A DNA stretch of 64,000 nucleotides from assembly GCF_030035675.1 (NCBI RefSeq), contig NC_084481.1:234390927-234454926 (forward strand). The letters are read 5' to 3'. Source of the stretch: Rhineura floridana (Eukaryota > Chordata > Lepidosauria > Squamata > Rhineuridae). The position numbers were made by a program, and so were the translations under genes. Below the pieces are notes generated by a model that was given only the letters and a program-made list of their open reading frames with translations, was not told where the DNA came from and did not search any database. Shown piece after piece: positions 52,400-63,712 of this stretch (positions are counted from its first letter, which is position 1; the number at the start of each line of letters is the position of its first letter).

Positions 52400-54003
52400 T
52401 GTTAATGGTCATAACCTTGGGCTTAGATTCCATTTTTTTGTGCATGGGTTTGTTTTGATCAATTCCTTCTTGAATTTGCTGTATTTTTAAGTGTATTTTT
52501 TAGTTCTGTTGAAATATTATATTGCTCTGAAATTATGGCCTTGTCTGTATGGAACCATTCTGTTAGACGTGCTAGCATTGCTACTATTCCCCTTTTTTCA
52601 ATTGTGACAAAGTTTTTCCTGCATCTAGTTTCCCTTCCCCCAGCAAAACCTGTCATTAACTTTTGTCCTTTAGTCATCACGTTCAGTGGCACATGCAGTG
52701 GTATGTTTTCCAAAAAACAAAACAGTATCTTCAGGAATACTGCCACTTTTAGAATGGATATTTTTTCCTATTGAGAAAATCTGCAAATGTACCCATGATG
52801 CCAGACTCATGTTAAGGTTGTTGTTGTTATATGCCTTCAAATCGATTACGACTTATGCTGACACTTTGAATCAGTGACCTCCAAAAGCATCTATTATAAA
52901 CCATCCTGTTCAGATCTTGTAAGTTCAGGTCTGTGGCTTCCTTTAGGGAATCAATCCATCTCTTGTTTGGCCTTCCTCTTTTTCTACTCCCTGCTGTTTT
53001 CCCCAGCATTATTGTCTTTTCTAGTGAATCATGTCTTCTCATGATGTGTCCAAAGTATTATTTATTTATTTATTTAATTACATTTCTAGACCGCCCTATA
53101 GCAGAAAGCTCTCAGTATGATAACCTCACTGTCATCATTTTAGCTTCTAATGATAGTTCTGGTTTCATTTGTTCTAATACCCAATTATTTGTCTTTTTTG
53201 CAGTCTATGGTATCTGCAAATCTCTCCTCCAACACCACATTTCAAATGAGTTGATTTTTCTCTTATCCGCTTTTTTCACTGTCCAACTTTCACATCCATA
53301 CATAGAGATTGGGAATACCATGGTCTGAATGATCCTGACTTTAGTGTTCAGTGATACATCTTTGCATTTGAGGACCTCTTCTAGTTCTCTCCTAGCTGCA
53401 CTCCCCAGTCCTAGCCTTCTTCTGATTTCTTGAATATTGTCTCCATTTTGGTTAAGAACTGCGCCAAGGTATTGATAGTCCTTGACAAGTTCAATGTGTA
53501 AGTTTATCACACTCGAAGACAGTAAAGTTTTCCAAATTTTGCATAATCCAGATCCCTAAATGTTTGATTGGGGAGTCTCCCACAGAATCTGGTATTGCTT
53601 CACTATTTTATCTTTTGTAATTTTATCCAAATTGAAACCCTCCATTCAGGTTGTGTTAAGTTGATTTTGTAACCAGAGATTGCACAAAAGACCTCAGAAA
53701 ATAAAATATGTTCAAAAGAGTTTGCTGGTTCATGTCCAAATAATGCAATGCCATCTGCTTAGAAATTAGTTCTGAACTCCTCTCACACTACTTTATTTCC
53801 TTGTTAATTCTTATTGCTTCAGGCAGGGGTTCTACAGATAAAACAAATAGTAGGGCTAAGGGATTTCTCTGTCATGAACCTCTTTACAGTTAGAATGTGT
53901 CTGAGCACACACCATTTACTGAGACATATGTGTTTGGATTCATGTACATCATCTTAACCTGTGCTGAAAGTCCTTCTCATCAACCCATATTTTCTAAATT
54001 ATA
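52400..54003 (-). mobile_element. Degraded L1 LINE ORF2, split by a BovB 3' fragment
   Basis: 52459-52746 encodes ILFCFLENIPLHVP and KKNFVTIEKRG, like an L1 ORF2 C-terminal region. 53520-54003 encodes LLFVLSVEPLPEAIRINKEI, the L1 RT segment that precedes the catalytic aspartates. Many stops. It possibly continues beyond the Tc1 element at about 55580-55850. Confidence 0.6.
52818..53505 (-). mobile_element. RTE-BovB LINE 3' fragment
   Basis: Encodes KDYQYLGAVLNQNGDNIQEI, YGCESWTVKKADKRKINSFE and DSLEKTIMLGKTAGSRKRGR, then the stop and BovB 3' end. Interrupted at about 53058-53114 by a 57-bp L2 tail duplicating AGTAT. Confidence 0.88.
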
Positions 54004-54010
54004 TATATTC

Positions 54011-55475
54011 AGTGCCTTGCAAACGTAATCAGACCCCTGACCAATGCTCTCATATTACTGAATTACAAATGGTACATTGCAATTTCATTCTGTATATTTT
54101 TTTTTGCAACACTGAAACTCAAAATCAATTATTGTAAGGTGACATTGGTTTTATGTTGGGAAATGTTTGTAAGAAACATAAAAAACTGAAACACATTGCT
54201 TGCGTAAGTATTCAACAACCCCTGTGCTATGGAAACTCCCAGTTTACACAGATGAAAGAAATTGCCCTATCGAGGACACAATTCCCTTACCATTGGCCTC
54301 CACCTGTGAACCATTCAAGTTGCTGTCACAATTGTCAGGATAACAATTCCACTGTTGAAGGATCATTGGTCAGGTTGTGGATCTGAAGGAAAATAAAAAC
54401 CAAAGAGCATTCTACAGAAGTGAGATAATGCATTCTACAGAAGTGAGACAAATACAAAGATTAGGAAAAGGGTACAAAATAATATCCAAGTGTTTGGATA
54501 TCTCAGTGAGTACAGTTGGATTAATAACCAGGAAGTGGAAGCTGCGTTACACACCCAGGCACTGCCAAGAAAAGGCTGTCCCTCAAAACTCAGTGCTCAA
54601 ACAAGAAGGAGACTTGGGGGAGAAGCCACAGAGAGACCAACAATCACTCTGAAGGAGTTACAGAGTTCAGTGGCTGGGAATGGACTTATGGTGCACCAGT
54701 CAACCCTATCAAGGGCTCTGTATAACACTGGCTTATATGGGAGGGTGGCTAGAAAGAAGCCGTGACTCCAAAAGTACCATCTGAAAGCACATCTGGAATT
54801 TGCCAGAAAGCACGAGAGTGCCCCAGCTGCGATGTGGGGAAAGGTTTTGTGGTCAGATGAGACCAAAATAGAGCTTTTTTGGCCAAAACTCAAAGCGCTG
54901 TGTGGTGCCAACCTAACACTGCGCATGCCTCAAGACACACCATCCCTACAGTGAAGTATGGTGATGTATGGTGGGGGCAGCATCATGCTGTGGGATGCTT
55001 CTCATCAGCAGGGACTGGGCATCTTGTTAAAATTGAAGGAAGAATAGATGGAGCAAAACACAGGGAAATGCTGAAGGAGAACCTGCTTCAGCGTACTAAA
55101 AAACTGAAGCTTGGGAGGAAATTCACTTTTCATCAGGATAATGATCCCAAGCACAAAGCAACATTAGAATGACTCAAGAAAAAAAGGTGAATGTCCAGCA
55201 GTGGCCCAGTTAAAGTCCTGATCTTAATCCCATTGAGAATCTGAAACTTGCAGTCCACAAGTGTTGTCCAACCAACCTAAACGACCTGGAGCAAATCTGC
55301 CAAGAAGAATGGGCTGAAATCTCTCCAGCGCTGTGTGCAAAGCTGGTACATACCTACCCCAAAAGACAAAGTTTTTATTGCAGTGAAAGGTGATTCTACA
55401 AAAAATTAATGTGAGGGGGGGTTGAATACTTATGCAAGCAACATGTTTCAGTTTTTGTTTCTTACTATTTTTTAC
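54011..55475 (+). mobile_element. Decayed Tc1-like DNA transposon
   Basis: The left end CAGTGCCTTGCAAACGTAAT and an internal repeat TTGCTTGCGTAAGTATTCAA (54198) pair with TTGAATACTTATGCAAGCAA at 55424, the two-repeat-per-end (IR/DR) plan of Tc1 elements. The outer right end is missing. Transposase pieces: helix-turn-helix YKIISKCLDISVSTVGLITR (54470), then RPTITLKELQSSVAGNGLMV and LYNTGLYGRVARKKP in a shifted frame. Catalytic regions: first Asp in WSDETKIELFW (54858), second in FHQDNDPKHKA (55128), third in a broken NPIEN-like stretch (about 55229). Many stops; inactive. Confidence 0.87.
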
Positions 55476-56080
55476 TTCTACAACAGCTGGGCAGAGCTCA
55501 CTAAATATAATTGGACTTTGTAACTTATCTGTTAGACTGGACAGGGCAGCTTAATTTTTTTCTTGAAAAGATCCAATTCCCTGTTCAGAGGGGTATTCTG
55601 AAAAACAGAGTCCCTCATAAAATCTTCTAAATTTATTAGTGATGTCTTTTAGTGTTATATAAATATTATCACTGTCTTTCAATTACATAATTGTTATATA
55701 TTTTTTCTTACACACCGATACTACTTTATGATTTATTGCCCTTCTCAAAAAGAGTTTTCTTGGAGTGCAGGTAATTAAACCTAATTGCTTCTTTATGTTT
55801 GTTCCAACTGCAGGATTTTTTAAAAATCTAGTTATGTAATTTTTGTGTTACTTTTTAAAATATGCAGCTCTCTGGATCATCAAGCCCTTTTTCACTGCTG
55901 TTGATGCCTCCCAGATAATAACTTTAGATATTTTTGAATAGAGTTATTTATTTGAAAGTATCTTTGTAGTTAGTTCTTGAGTTGCTATTTGATTGTGCAA
56001 ATAGATTAAATCGATAAGAGATTATCCAAATACCAATGTCTGTTTCCTAACTGTGCATTATCCTATGCCCATTCTATAAG
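55476..56080. other. AT-rich intergenic DNA
   Basis: Possibly degraded L1 in part (55580-55850, minus). No gene seen. Confidence 0.35.
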
Positions 56081-56600
56081 TATAGAAGCATACTGGTGGT
56101 GGAAAGCATTATTAAAGATAAAATTATCAATCATATGGAAGAACAAATAAGGCTGGTGTAGCATCAGCATGTCTTATCCAAAGGTTAAGTCCTGTCTCAT
56201 CTTTGAAAAAGTAATTAACATATGGATAAAGGTGATCCAGTAGACATTATATACTTAGAGCTGTACTCCAAGTAGATCAACCAAATTTAATGGACATGAT
56301 TCATTTCATGGCTATAGTCCCAGGCTATGGTCTGAAGGCACATGAGGTAAGCAGGGTCAGGTCTGGTCAGTGCCTGGATGGGAGACAGCCTGGAAACCAT
56401 ATGTAAGCCACGTTGGGTTTCTATCATGAAAAGAAAGGTGGGGTATAAATGTAATAAATAAACAATTTAAATCCATTAATTTCATTGAGTGTACTATAAC
56501 ATAGTTGGATATAACCCTTAGACTTTGAAAAGGCTTTTTACAGAATCCCTCATCAGAGGCTGAGCAACCTTAACACCCAAAGAACAACAGGCAGGCCCCT
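56081..56600 (+). mobile_element. CR1 LINE internal fragment, split by a 5S SINE
   Basis: Encodes VESIIKDKIINHMEEQ and GDPVDIIYLE on the left and LDFEKAFYRIPHQRLSN at about 56518 on the right, contiguous blocks of the CR1 RT. Confidence 0.75.
56319..56462 (+). repeat. 5S-rRNA-derived SINE (Sauria type)
   Basis: GTAAGCAGGGTCAGGTCTGG then GTCAGTGCCTGGATGGGAGA and CAGCCTGG match the internal promoter half of vertebrate 5S rRNA (AAGCAGGGTCGGGCCTGGTT, GGATGGGAGACCGCCTGG). The 3' part ends GGTGGGGTATAAATGTAATAA, a LINE-type tail. Confidence 0.85.
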
Positions 56601-56604
56601 TTAC

Positions 56605-56950
56605 CAGGCCAAGTTGAACGTTTTACTATTAGCATATAAAAACCTTGATACATTGGGACCAGTTTACTTGAAGGATAGCCTTGTCCCATATATGTCTACT
56701 TAACCACTTCAGCCCATTAAACTGATGCATTACAAGTGTCACATAATGTTGGTTCTGCACTTGTACTGCAAATAATTGATCCTTCAGTGTAGCAACACCT
56801 ACCCTCTGGAATTTTCTGCCCACTGATATTAAGCAAGTTCCTTCATTGTACTATTTTCAACACCTGCGAAAAACCTTTTTGTTTAGGTAAGCCTACGCAG
56901 ACGTGTTAATTTTAATATGCCCTATAATATTCATTCTGCATCTGTGACAA
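56605..56950 (+). repeat. Old L2 LINE 3' fragment
   Basis: AAGTTGAACGTTTTACTATT...GGACCAGTTTACTTGAAGGA and CCTACCCTCTGGAATTTTCTG correspond to the L2 C terminus and 3' UTR, strongly diverged. Confidence 0.65.
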
Positions 56951-57156
56951 GTTGACTTTAGTGTGGCAGATTTGGAACTACCTGACTATTGTTTGTTTAT
57001 TAATATACGGTCACAGACCCATTCAAATAAAATTGTCAATTAAACATCGGAATAGTTAAGATACAGGAATATAAATGTACAACATAAAAGAAATAACAGT
57101 TAAGAAAGAAGAATCCTCTTGCGACTCCTTTGGACAGAGAAGAGGAACTTAGCCAC

Positions 57157-60100
57157 TGTCATAAGAACATAAGAAGAGCCTGCTGGATCAGGCCAGTGGC
57201 CCATCTAGTCCAGCATCCTGTTCTCACAGTGGCCAACCAGGTCCCAGGGGGGAAGCCTGCAAGCAGGACCTGAGTGCAAGAACACTCTCCCCTCCTGAGG
57301 CTTCCGGCAACTGGTTTTCAGAAGCATGCTGCCTCTGACTAGGGTGGCACAGCACAGCCATCACGGCTAGTAGCCATTGATAGCCCTGTCCTCCATGAAT
57401 TTGTCTAATCTTCTTTTAAAGCCGTCCAAGCTGGTGGCCATTACTGCATCTTGTGGGAGCAAATTCCATAGTTTAACTATGCGCTGAGTAAAGAAGTACT
57501 TCCTTTTGTCTGTCCTGAATCTTCCAACATTCAGCTGCTTTGAATGTCCACGAGTTCTAGTATTATGAGAGAGGGAGAAGAACTTTTCTCTATCCACTTT
57601 CTCAATGCCATGCATAATTTTATACACTTCTATCATGTCTCCTCTGACCCGCCTTTTCTCTAAACTAAAAAGCCCCAAATGCTGCAACCTTTCCTCGTAA
57701 GGGAGTCGCTCCATCCCCTTGATCATTCTGGTTGCCCTCTTCTGAACCTTTTCCAACTCTATAATATCCTTTTAGAGATGAGGTGACCAGAACTGTACAC
57801 AGTATTCCAAATGCGGCCGCACCATGGATTTATACAACGGCATTATGATATTGGCTGTTTTATTTTCAATACCTTTCCTAATTATCGCTAGCATGGAATT
57901 TGCCTTTTTCACAGCTGCCGCACACTGGGTCGACATTTTCATCGTGCTGTCCACTACAACCCCAAGGTCTCTCTCCTGGTCTGTTACCGCCAGTTCAGAC
58001 CCCATGAGCGTATATGTGAAATTAAGGTTTTTTGCTCCAATATGCATAATTTTACACTTGTTTATATTGAATTGCATTTGCCATTTTTCCGCCCATTCAC
58101 TCAGTTTGGAGAGATCTTTTTGGAGCTCTTCACAATCCCTTTTTGTTTTAACAACCCTGAACAATTTAGTGTTGTCAGCAAACTTGGCCACTTCACTGCT
58201 CACTCCTAATTCTAGGTCATTAATGAACAAGTTGAAAAGTACAGGTCCCAATACCGATCCTTGAGGGACTCCACTTTCTACAGCCCTCCATTGCGAGAAC
58301 TGTCCATTGATTCCTACTCTCTGCTTTCTGCTTCTTAACCAATTCCTTATCCACAAGAGAATCTCTCCTCTTATTCCATGACTGCTAAGCTTCCTCAGAA
58401 GTCTTTGGTGAGGTACCTTGTCAAACGCTTTTTGAAAGTCTAAGTACACTATGTCCACTGGATCACCTCTATCTATATGCTTGTTGACACTCTCAAAGAA
58501 TTCTAATAGGTTACTGAGACAGGACTTTCCCTTGCAGAAGCCATGCTGGCTCTGCTTCAGCAAGGCTTGTTCTTCTATGTGCTTAGTTAATCTAGCTTTA
58601 ATTATACTTTCTACCAGTTTTCCAGGGACAGAAGTTAAGCTAACTGGCCTGTAATTTCCGGGATCCCCTCTGGATCCCTTTTTGAAGATTGGCGTTACAT
58701 TTGCCACTTTTCAGTCCTCAGGCACGGAGGAGGACCTGAGGGACAAGTTACATATTTTAGTTAGCAGATCAGCAATTTCACATTTGAGTTCTTTGAGAAC
58801 TCTCGGGTGGATGCCATCCGGGCCCGGTGATTTGTCAGTTTTTATATTGTCCATTAAGCCTAGAACTTCCTCTCTCGTTACCACTATTTGTCTCAGTTCC
58901 TCAGAATCCCTTCCTGCAAATGTTAGTTCAGGTTCAGGGATCTGCCCTATATCTTCCACTGTGAAGACAGATGCAAAGAATTCATTTAGCTTCTCTGCAA
59001 TCTCCTTATCGTTCTTTAGTACACCTTTGACTCCCTTATCATCCAAGGGTCCAATCGCCTCCCTAGATGGTCTCCTGCTTTGAATGTATTTATAGAATTT
59101 TTTGTTGTTGGTTTTTATGTTCTTAGCAATGTGCTCCTCATATTCTTTTTTTTTTAATAATTTTTTATTCAAAATTTTCAAAAGACAAACAAAGCAAAAT
59201 CAAACAACAAAAACATAAACATAACAATACAACAAAATAAAATAAAATAAAATAGTTGACTTCCGATTTGTCGCAGATCAGCTATAAGTATATAATATAT
59301 ATCAAACCTGTCCCTTAATATATACATACAGGATCACTTTTCTCCATAAGCTATCTTAGTTAATCGTCAAATCCCAATATCATCATTTTATTTTGATCTT
59401 TCAACAAAAAGTCTAAGAGAGGCTTCCATTCCTTTTTTGTTGTGGGTTTTTATGTTCTTAGCAATGTGCTCCTCAAATTCTTTTTTAGCATCCCTTATTG
59501 TCTTCTTGCATTTCTTTTGCCAGAGTTTGTGTCCTTTTTTATTTTCTTCATTCGGACAAGACTTCCATTTTCTGAAGGAAGACTTTTTGCCTCTAAGAGC
59601 TTCCTTGACTTTGCTCGTTAACCATGCTGGCATCTTCTTGGCCCTGGCGGTACCTTTTCTGATCTGCGGTATGCACTCCAGTTGAGCTTCTAATAGAGTG
59701 TTTTTAAACAACTTCCAAGCATTTTCGAGTGATGTGACCCTGTGGACTTTGTTTTTCAGCTTTCTTTTTACCAATCCCCTCATTTTTGTGAAGTTTCCTC
59801 TTTTGAAGTCAAATGTGACCGTGTTGGATTTTCTTGGCAATTGGCCAGTTACATGTATGTTTAATTTAATAGCACTGTGGTCACTGCTCCCAATCGGTTC
59901 AACAACACTTACATCTCGCACCAGGTCCTGGTCCCCACTGAGGATTAAGTCCAGGGTTGCCGTCCCTCTGGTTGGTTCCATGACCAACTGGTCTAGGGAA
60001 TAGTCATTTAGAATATCTAGAAACTTTGCTTCTTTGTCATGACTGGAACACATATGCGGCCAGTCTATGTCCAGGTAGTTGAAGTCACCCATTACTACCA

Positions 60101-61085
60101 CATTTCCTAGTTTGGATGCTTCCTCAATTTCATATCTCATCTCAAGGTTTCCCTGAGCATTTTGATCAGGGGGACGATAGATCGTTCCCAGTATTAAGTC
60201 CCTCCTGGGGCACGGTATCACCACCCACAACGATTCTGTGGAGGAGTCCGCCTCTTTTGGGGTTTCGAGCTTGCTGGATTCAATGCCTTCTTTCACGTAT
60301 AGAGCGACTCCGCCACCAATACGTCCTTCCCTGTCCTTCCGATATAGTTTATATCCAGGGATAACCGTATCCCACTGGTTTTCTCCATTCCACCAGGTCT
60401 CCGTTATGCTCACTATATCAATGCTCTCCTCTAAGACCAAGCACTCCAGTTCTCCCATCTTGGTTCGGAGGCTCCTAGCATTAGCGTACAGGCACTTGTA
60501 AGCAGTGTCTCTTCAAGTGTCTTTGGCACTTGTGGTTTGGCCTGTGGTAATTTTGCTCTTCTGAATTTATATCCTATGCCCCTGCTCTCACAATGCCTAC
60601 TTCTAGGCCTACCCCTTTTAAAATTTCATAATTTCTTTGGTTTTTATCCCAGGGGGGAGGTTTATTCCGAACCGGACCTTTCTCAGCTCCTGTCGGGTTT
60701 CCCCCCTCAGTCAGTTTAAAAGCTGCTCTGCTACCTTTTTAACTTTAAGTTCCAGCAGTCTGGTTCCATTCTGGTTCAAGTGGAGCCCGTCCCTTTTGTA
60801 CAGGCCCGGCTTGTCCCAAAATGTTCCCCAGTGCCTAACAAATCTAAACCCTTCCACCTGACACCATCATCTCATCCACGCATTGAGATTGCAAAGCTGG
60901 GCCTGTCTGGCTGGTCCTGCGCGTGGAACCGGTAGCATTTCAGAGAAAGCCACCTTGGAGGTCCTGGCTTTCAGCATCCTACCTAGCAACCTAAATTTTG
61001 CTTCCAGGACCTCACGGCTGCATTTCCCCATGTCGTTGGTGCCAACGTGCACCACGACCACTGACTCCTCCCCAGCACTGTTGTA
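57157..61085 (-). mobile_element. CR1 LINE, nearly full coding region
   Basis: From the right: remnant of ORF1 with an SGNH-esterase-like block VVVHVGTNDMGK (60867-61061), endonuclease 59388-60458 (SITETWWNGENQWDTVIPGY, VVMGDFNYLDIDWP, GSSDHSAIKLNI), RT 57772-58707 ([60 protein letters not shown]), C terminus 57367-57756 (KRATRMIKGMERLPYEERLQ). The catalytic FADD reads FADN here (KFADNTKLF), so the RT is inactive even where the frame is open. The 3' end is ATAAGAACATAAGAAG-type. An L1-related fragment splits it at 59151-59433. Confidence 0.93.
59151..59433 (-). mobile_element. 5'-truncated L1/HAL1-related insertion in CR1
   Basis: 283 bp homologous to the 3' UTR of the HAL1-like elements (ATTCAAAATTTTC, TTGACTTCCGATTTGTC, TATAAGTATATAATATAT, CAACAAAAAGTC.AAGAGAGG), with poly-A seen as poly-T at the left. 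The flanking direct repeat is about 50 bp (59099-59150 and 59434-59485, about two mismatches), so the CR1 codons for EEHIAKNIKT occur twice. Confidence 0.85.
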
Positions 61086-62150
61086 GACTTATTAAAATCA
61101 GCTAGGAAACATTTCAAAATATTTCCAGGTCAATGGCCTGCCAGGAAAGTTCCTCATAATAGGGCCAAGTAGTCTATCACGATCCTCCCTATAAAAATTA
61201 CATACAAAAAAGACGTGAGTCAAAGTTTCAACTTCGTCACCACAGGGACACAGCCGGTCCACATAAGGGGCACCTTGGTATCGCCCTTCCAAGAGAGCAA
61301 AAGAGAGACAATTAAACCTGGCCCTGGAGAATACATGCCAATACTTGGGAACAGTCAGATTCTCCAAATAATTAGCATTTTGGGGGAACTGGAAACTCAG
61401 ACCAAGATGGATAGAGAAGCATATTTTGCAAGCATTTGATATAGAAAGTTGAAAGTCGATATCCCTAATTCATTGATCTAAAATGTATTTAACAGTCCTA
61501 AAATTTTGTGTATGGATAAAATCAAAAGAAAAACCTAATGAGTGCAATTTAACGATAAAAAATTTAGACCTAGACCTGGTGTAAGCATCTTTCAAAAGAA
61601 GATTTAAATAACCTAAGGATCGCTGAAGACAACCTTAAGCCAGTATCTAAAAGCAGAGGACCATGCAGCGCATTCGACAGAAACAAGGCCGGCCTCAAGA
61701 CATAAACCCACAGCTGTGACACACCTTGGCATTCCAAATAGAGATCTCAGGAATTTTGAAAGGACTCTTTCCACAACTGGATTAAATCCCTGGATCCAAA
61801 TTGGAACACGGTACAGTAACTGAGGCAGAATTTTAGCCTTAAATAGCTGGATGGCCGCTAGAATATATTGGGCCCCCTTTGTATAGAAAAAACGAAAAAC
61901 TGCCTTGGTAGTACTCTGCGCTACCTGCACTGTATGTTTTCTGTGGATAGCCCAAGAGAGAGTGGGGGGAAAGTGACACCCAGGAATTTTAAATTGCTTG
62001 ATTTGATCTATATGTTGCCTGCCAATAATCCACTTATTTGACTGAGGACACCTAGAGAAAACCATAATCTTGGTTTTACTAAAATTAATTGTCAGCAAAT
62101 TGTCCTTACAATAGGCCATGAAGACACATAATAAAAGCTTCAGTCCTATT

Positions 62151-63217
62151 CGTCATGGATCCCAGCCGTCAAGGCACAAGGACCATGCGTCAGACCCAAT
62201 TCCCCACCCTTAGGGCAATTGTTCTGGAACCAAAATATACCAATTCACCCTTGCCAAGGCTGTGTATTCCAACACCAACCCTGCAAGGTAGAAGGTAGGC
62301 TGCCACCACCCCTTTTACTGGTTCCACTCACAGCCAGGGGATCTCTGAGCCCAAACAATAGGTAAACCAAGGTCCTAAAAGACAAGAGCCAAACTTACAC
62401 TCCTTGTCAGGAAACCTCTAGTAAAACCCACAAAGTAGAATCAAGCTTTTAACTTCTTTTTCCCTCTTCGGTAGTTACGTGACTGAGATGGTCAAGGTGC
62501 TGAATTCAGAACCACCCTTTCTTTCAATGAACACACCAGGTTAAATAGAAGTAGCTTTATTAAAATATATAAGTGCACATCAAAATATAGCAGCAAGTAA
62601 TCCTTTAAGACCATACACCCAAACAGGGGTTTAGGTACATACAAGAGAGTTCATACACACAACAGGAAAATAACAACCTTTCTAACCTAATACTTACACG
62701 TGAGGTAGATGGTTGAAGTGGCGTCTCTCCTAAGAGAGATTGATGTTAAACACAAAGCAATGGAACCCTGCATAGGTTACCTCCCATAGGCAACACTCCG
62801 AAGGAACCTTTCAGAACCTTCCTGAGGGAACAAAGGCTATGGGTCTCTAGCCCTGTACTTAAGGAAAAGAATCCCAACGGTCCAGGATTGATTTAACCAA
62901 TCAGGAGATTTCTGATGTAATCCCTTTCTAGATGTTTCTCACTTTTTCGCGCCTTCCAGGCCCCCCTCCCAAACGGTGTTTCAAACTTCACAGGCCAAGA
63001 ATGGCCTTGAGTGACAGGCACTTGTTAATCAGCACAGATAGCAGGTGCTTCTGTTTAGGCTTCTCTAACCGTCTTCAGCTGGAAACCGAAACTTAACATT
63101 TTTACCCTTTCAAAGGCCTGTTTTTCCTAACAGTTGGAACTCCCAGAGTTCTTTGCTTGAACCAAGATGTTACATATAATTTTTTAATAACTCATGAACA
63201 TATACAGGTTCATGACA
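62151..63217 (-). mobile_element. Solo LTR of an LTR retroelement (fossil)
   Basis: 1,067 bp with short inverted ends TGTCATG / CATGACG and a 5-bp target duplication (CTATT on the plus strand, 62146-62150 and 63218-63222). An AATAAA lies on the minus strand at 62556-62561. No coding region or second LTR is present, so it looks like the product of LTR-LTR recombination. Family not assigned (ERV or Gypsy kin). It lies within the RT of the R4/Vingi-like LINE and is therefore younger than it. Confidence 0.7.
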
Positions 63218-63497
63218 CTATTTTTGATAGAGACGTAAGCACAGCATTGTATGCACATAAAAGTAAAGTGCATTTAGTCTCTGCCAACTTTGGAGGGTGG
63301 AAATCAGAACTTAAACAATATCCAGTCAAATCATTCAAACAGAGATTGAATAAGGAAGGACTAGTATATAACCTTGATGGACTCCCTTAGTAACAGAAAT
63401 AGAATTTGTCAGGTTACCTTCTAATCCACACCTTACTCGAAGCATAGTGCATTGGTGGCAACTTTTGATAAGATAAAGCAATATCTTGTCAATAGAA

Positions 63498-63712
63498 AAA
63501 ATGGAAATGGACTGCCTTCAAGTCGATCCCTACTTATGGTGACCCTTCATGGTAAGCAGTATTCAGAGGTGGTTTACCATTGCCTTCCTCTGAGGCTGAG
63601 AGGCAGTGACTGGCCCAAGGTCACCCAGTGAGCTTCATGGCTGTGTGGGGATTCGAAGCCTGGTCTCCCAGGTCGTAGTCCAACACTCTAACCACTACAC
63701 CACACTGGCTAC
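63498..63712 (-). repeat. MIR/CORE-like tRNA-derived SINE, complete
   Basis: Antisense head AGCCAGTGTGGTGTAGTGGT then TAGAGTGTTGGACTACGACC, B box GCTTCGAATCCCC, core GGTGACCTTGGGCCAGTCAC. Flanked by the 14-bp duplication TCTTGTCAATAGAA (63484-63497, 63713-63726). Confidence 0.9.

Noticed and set aside
56335-56400. 5S rRNA gene
   Set aside because: Only the internal part of 5S is present, diverged and fused to a LINE-like tail: a SINE.
63157-63390. 77-codon plus-strand frame near the right end
   Set aside because: It lies partly in the solo LTR and antisense to the R4/Vingi-like RT; a chance frame.
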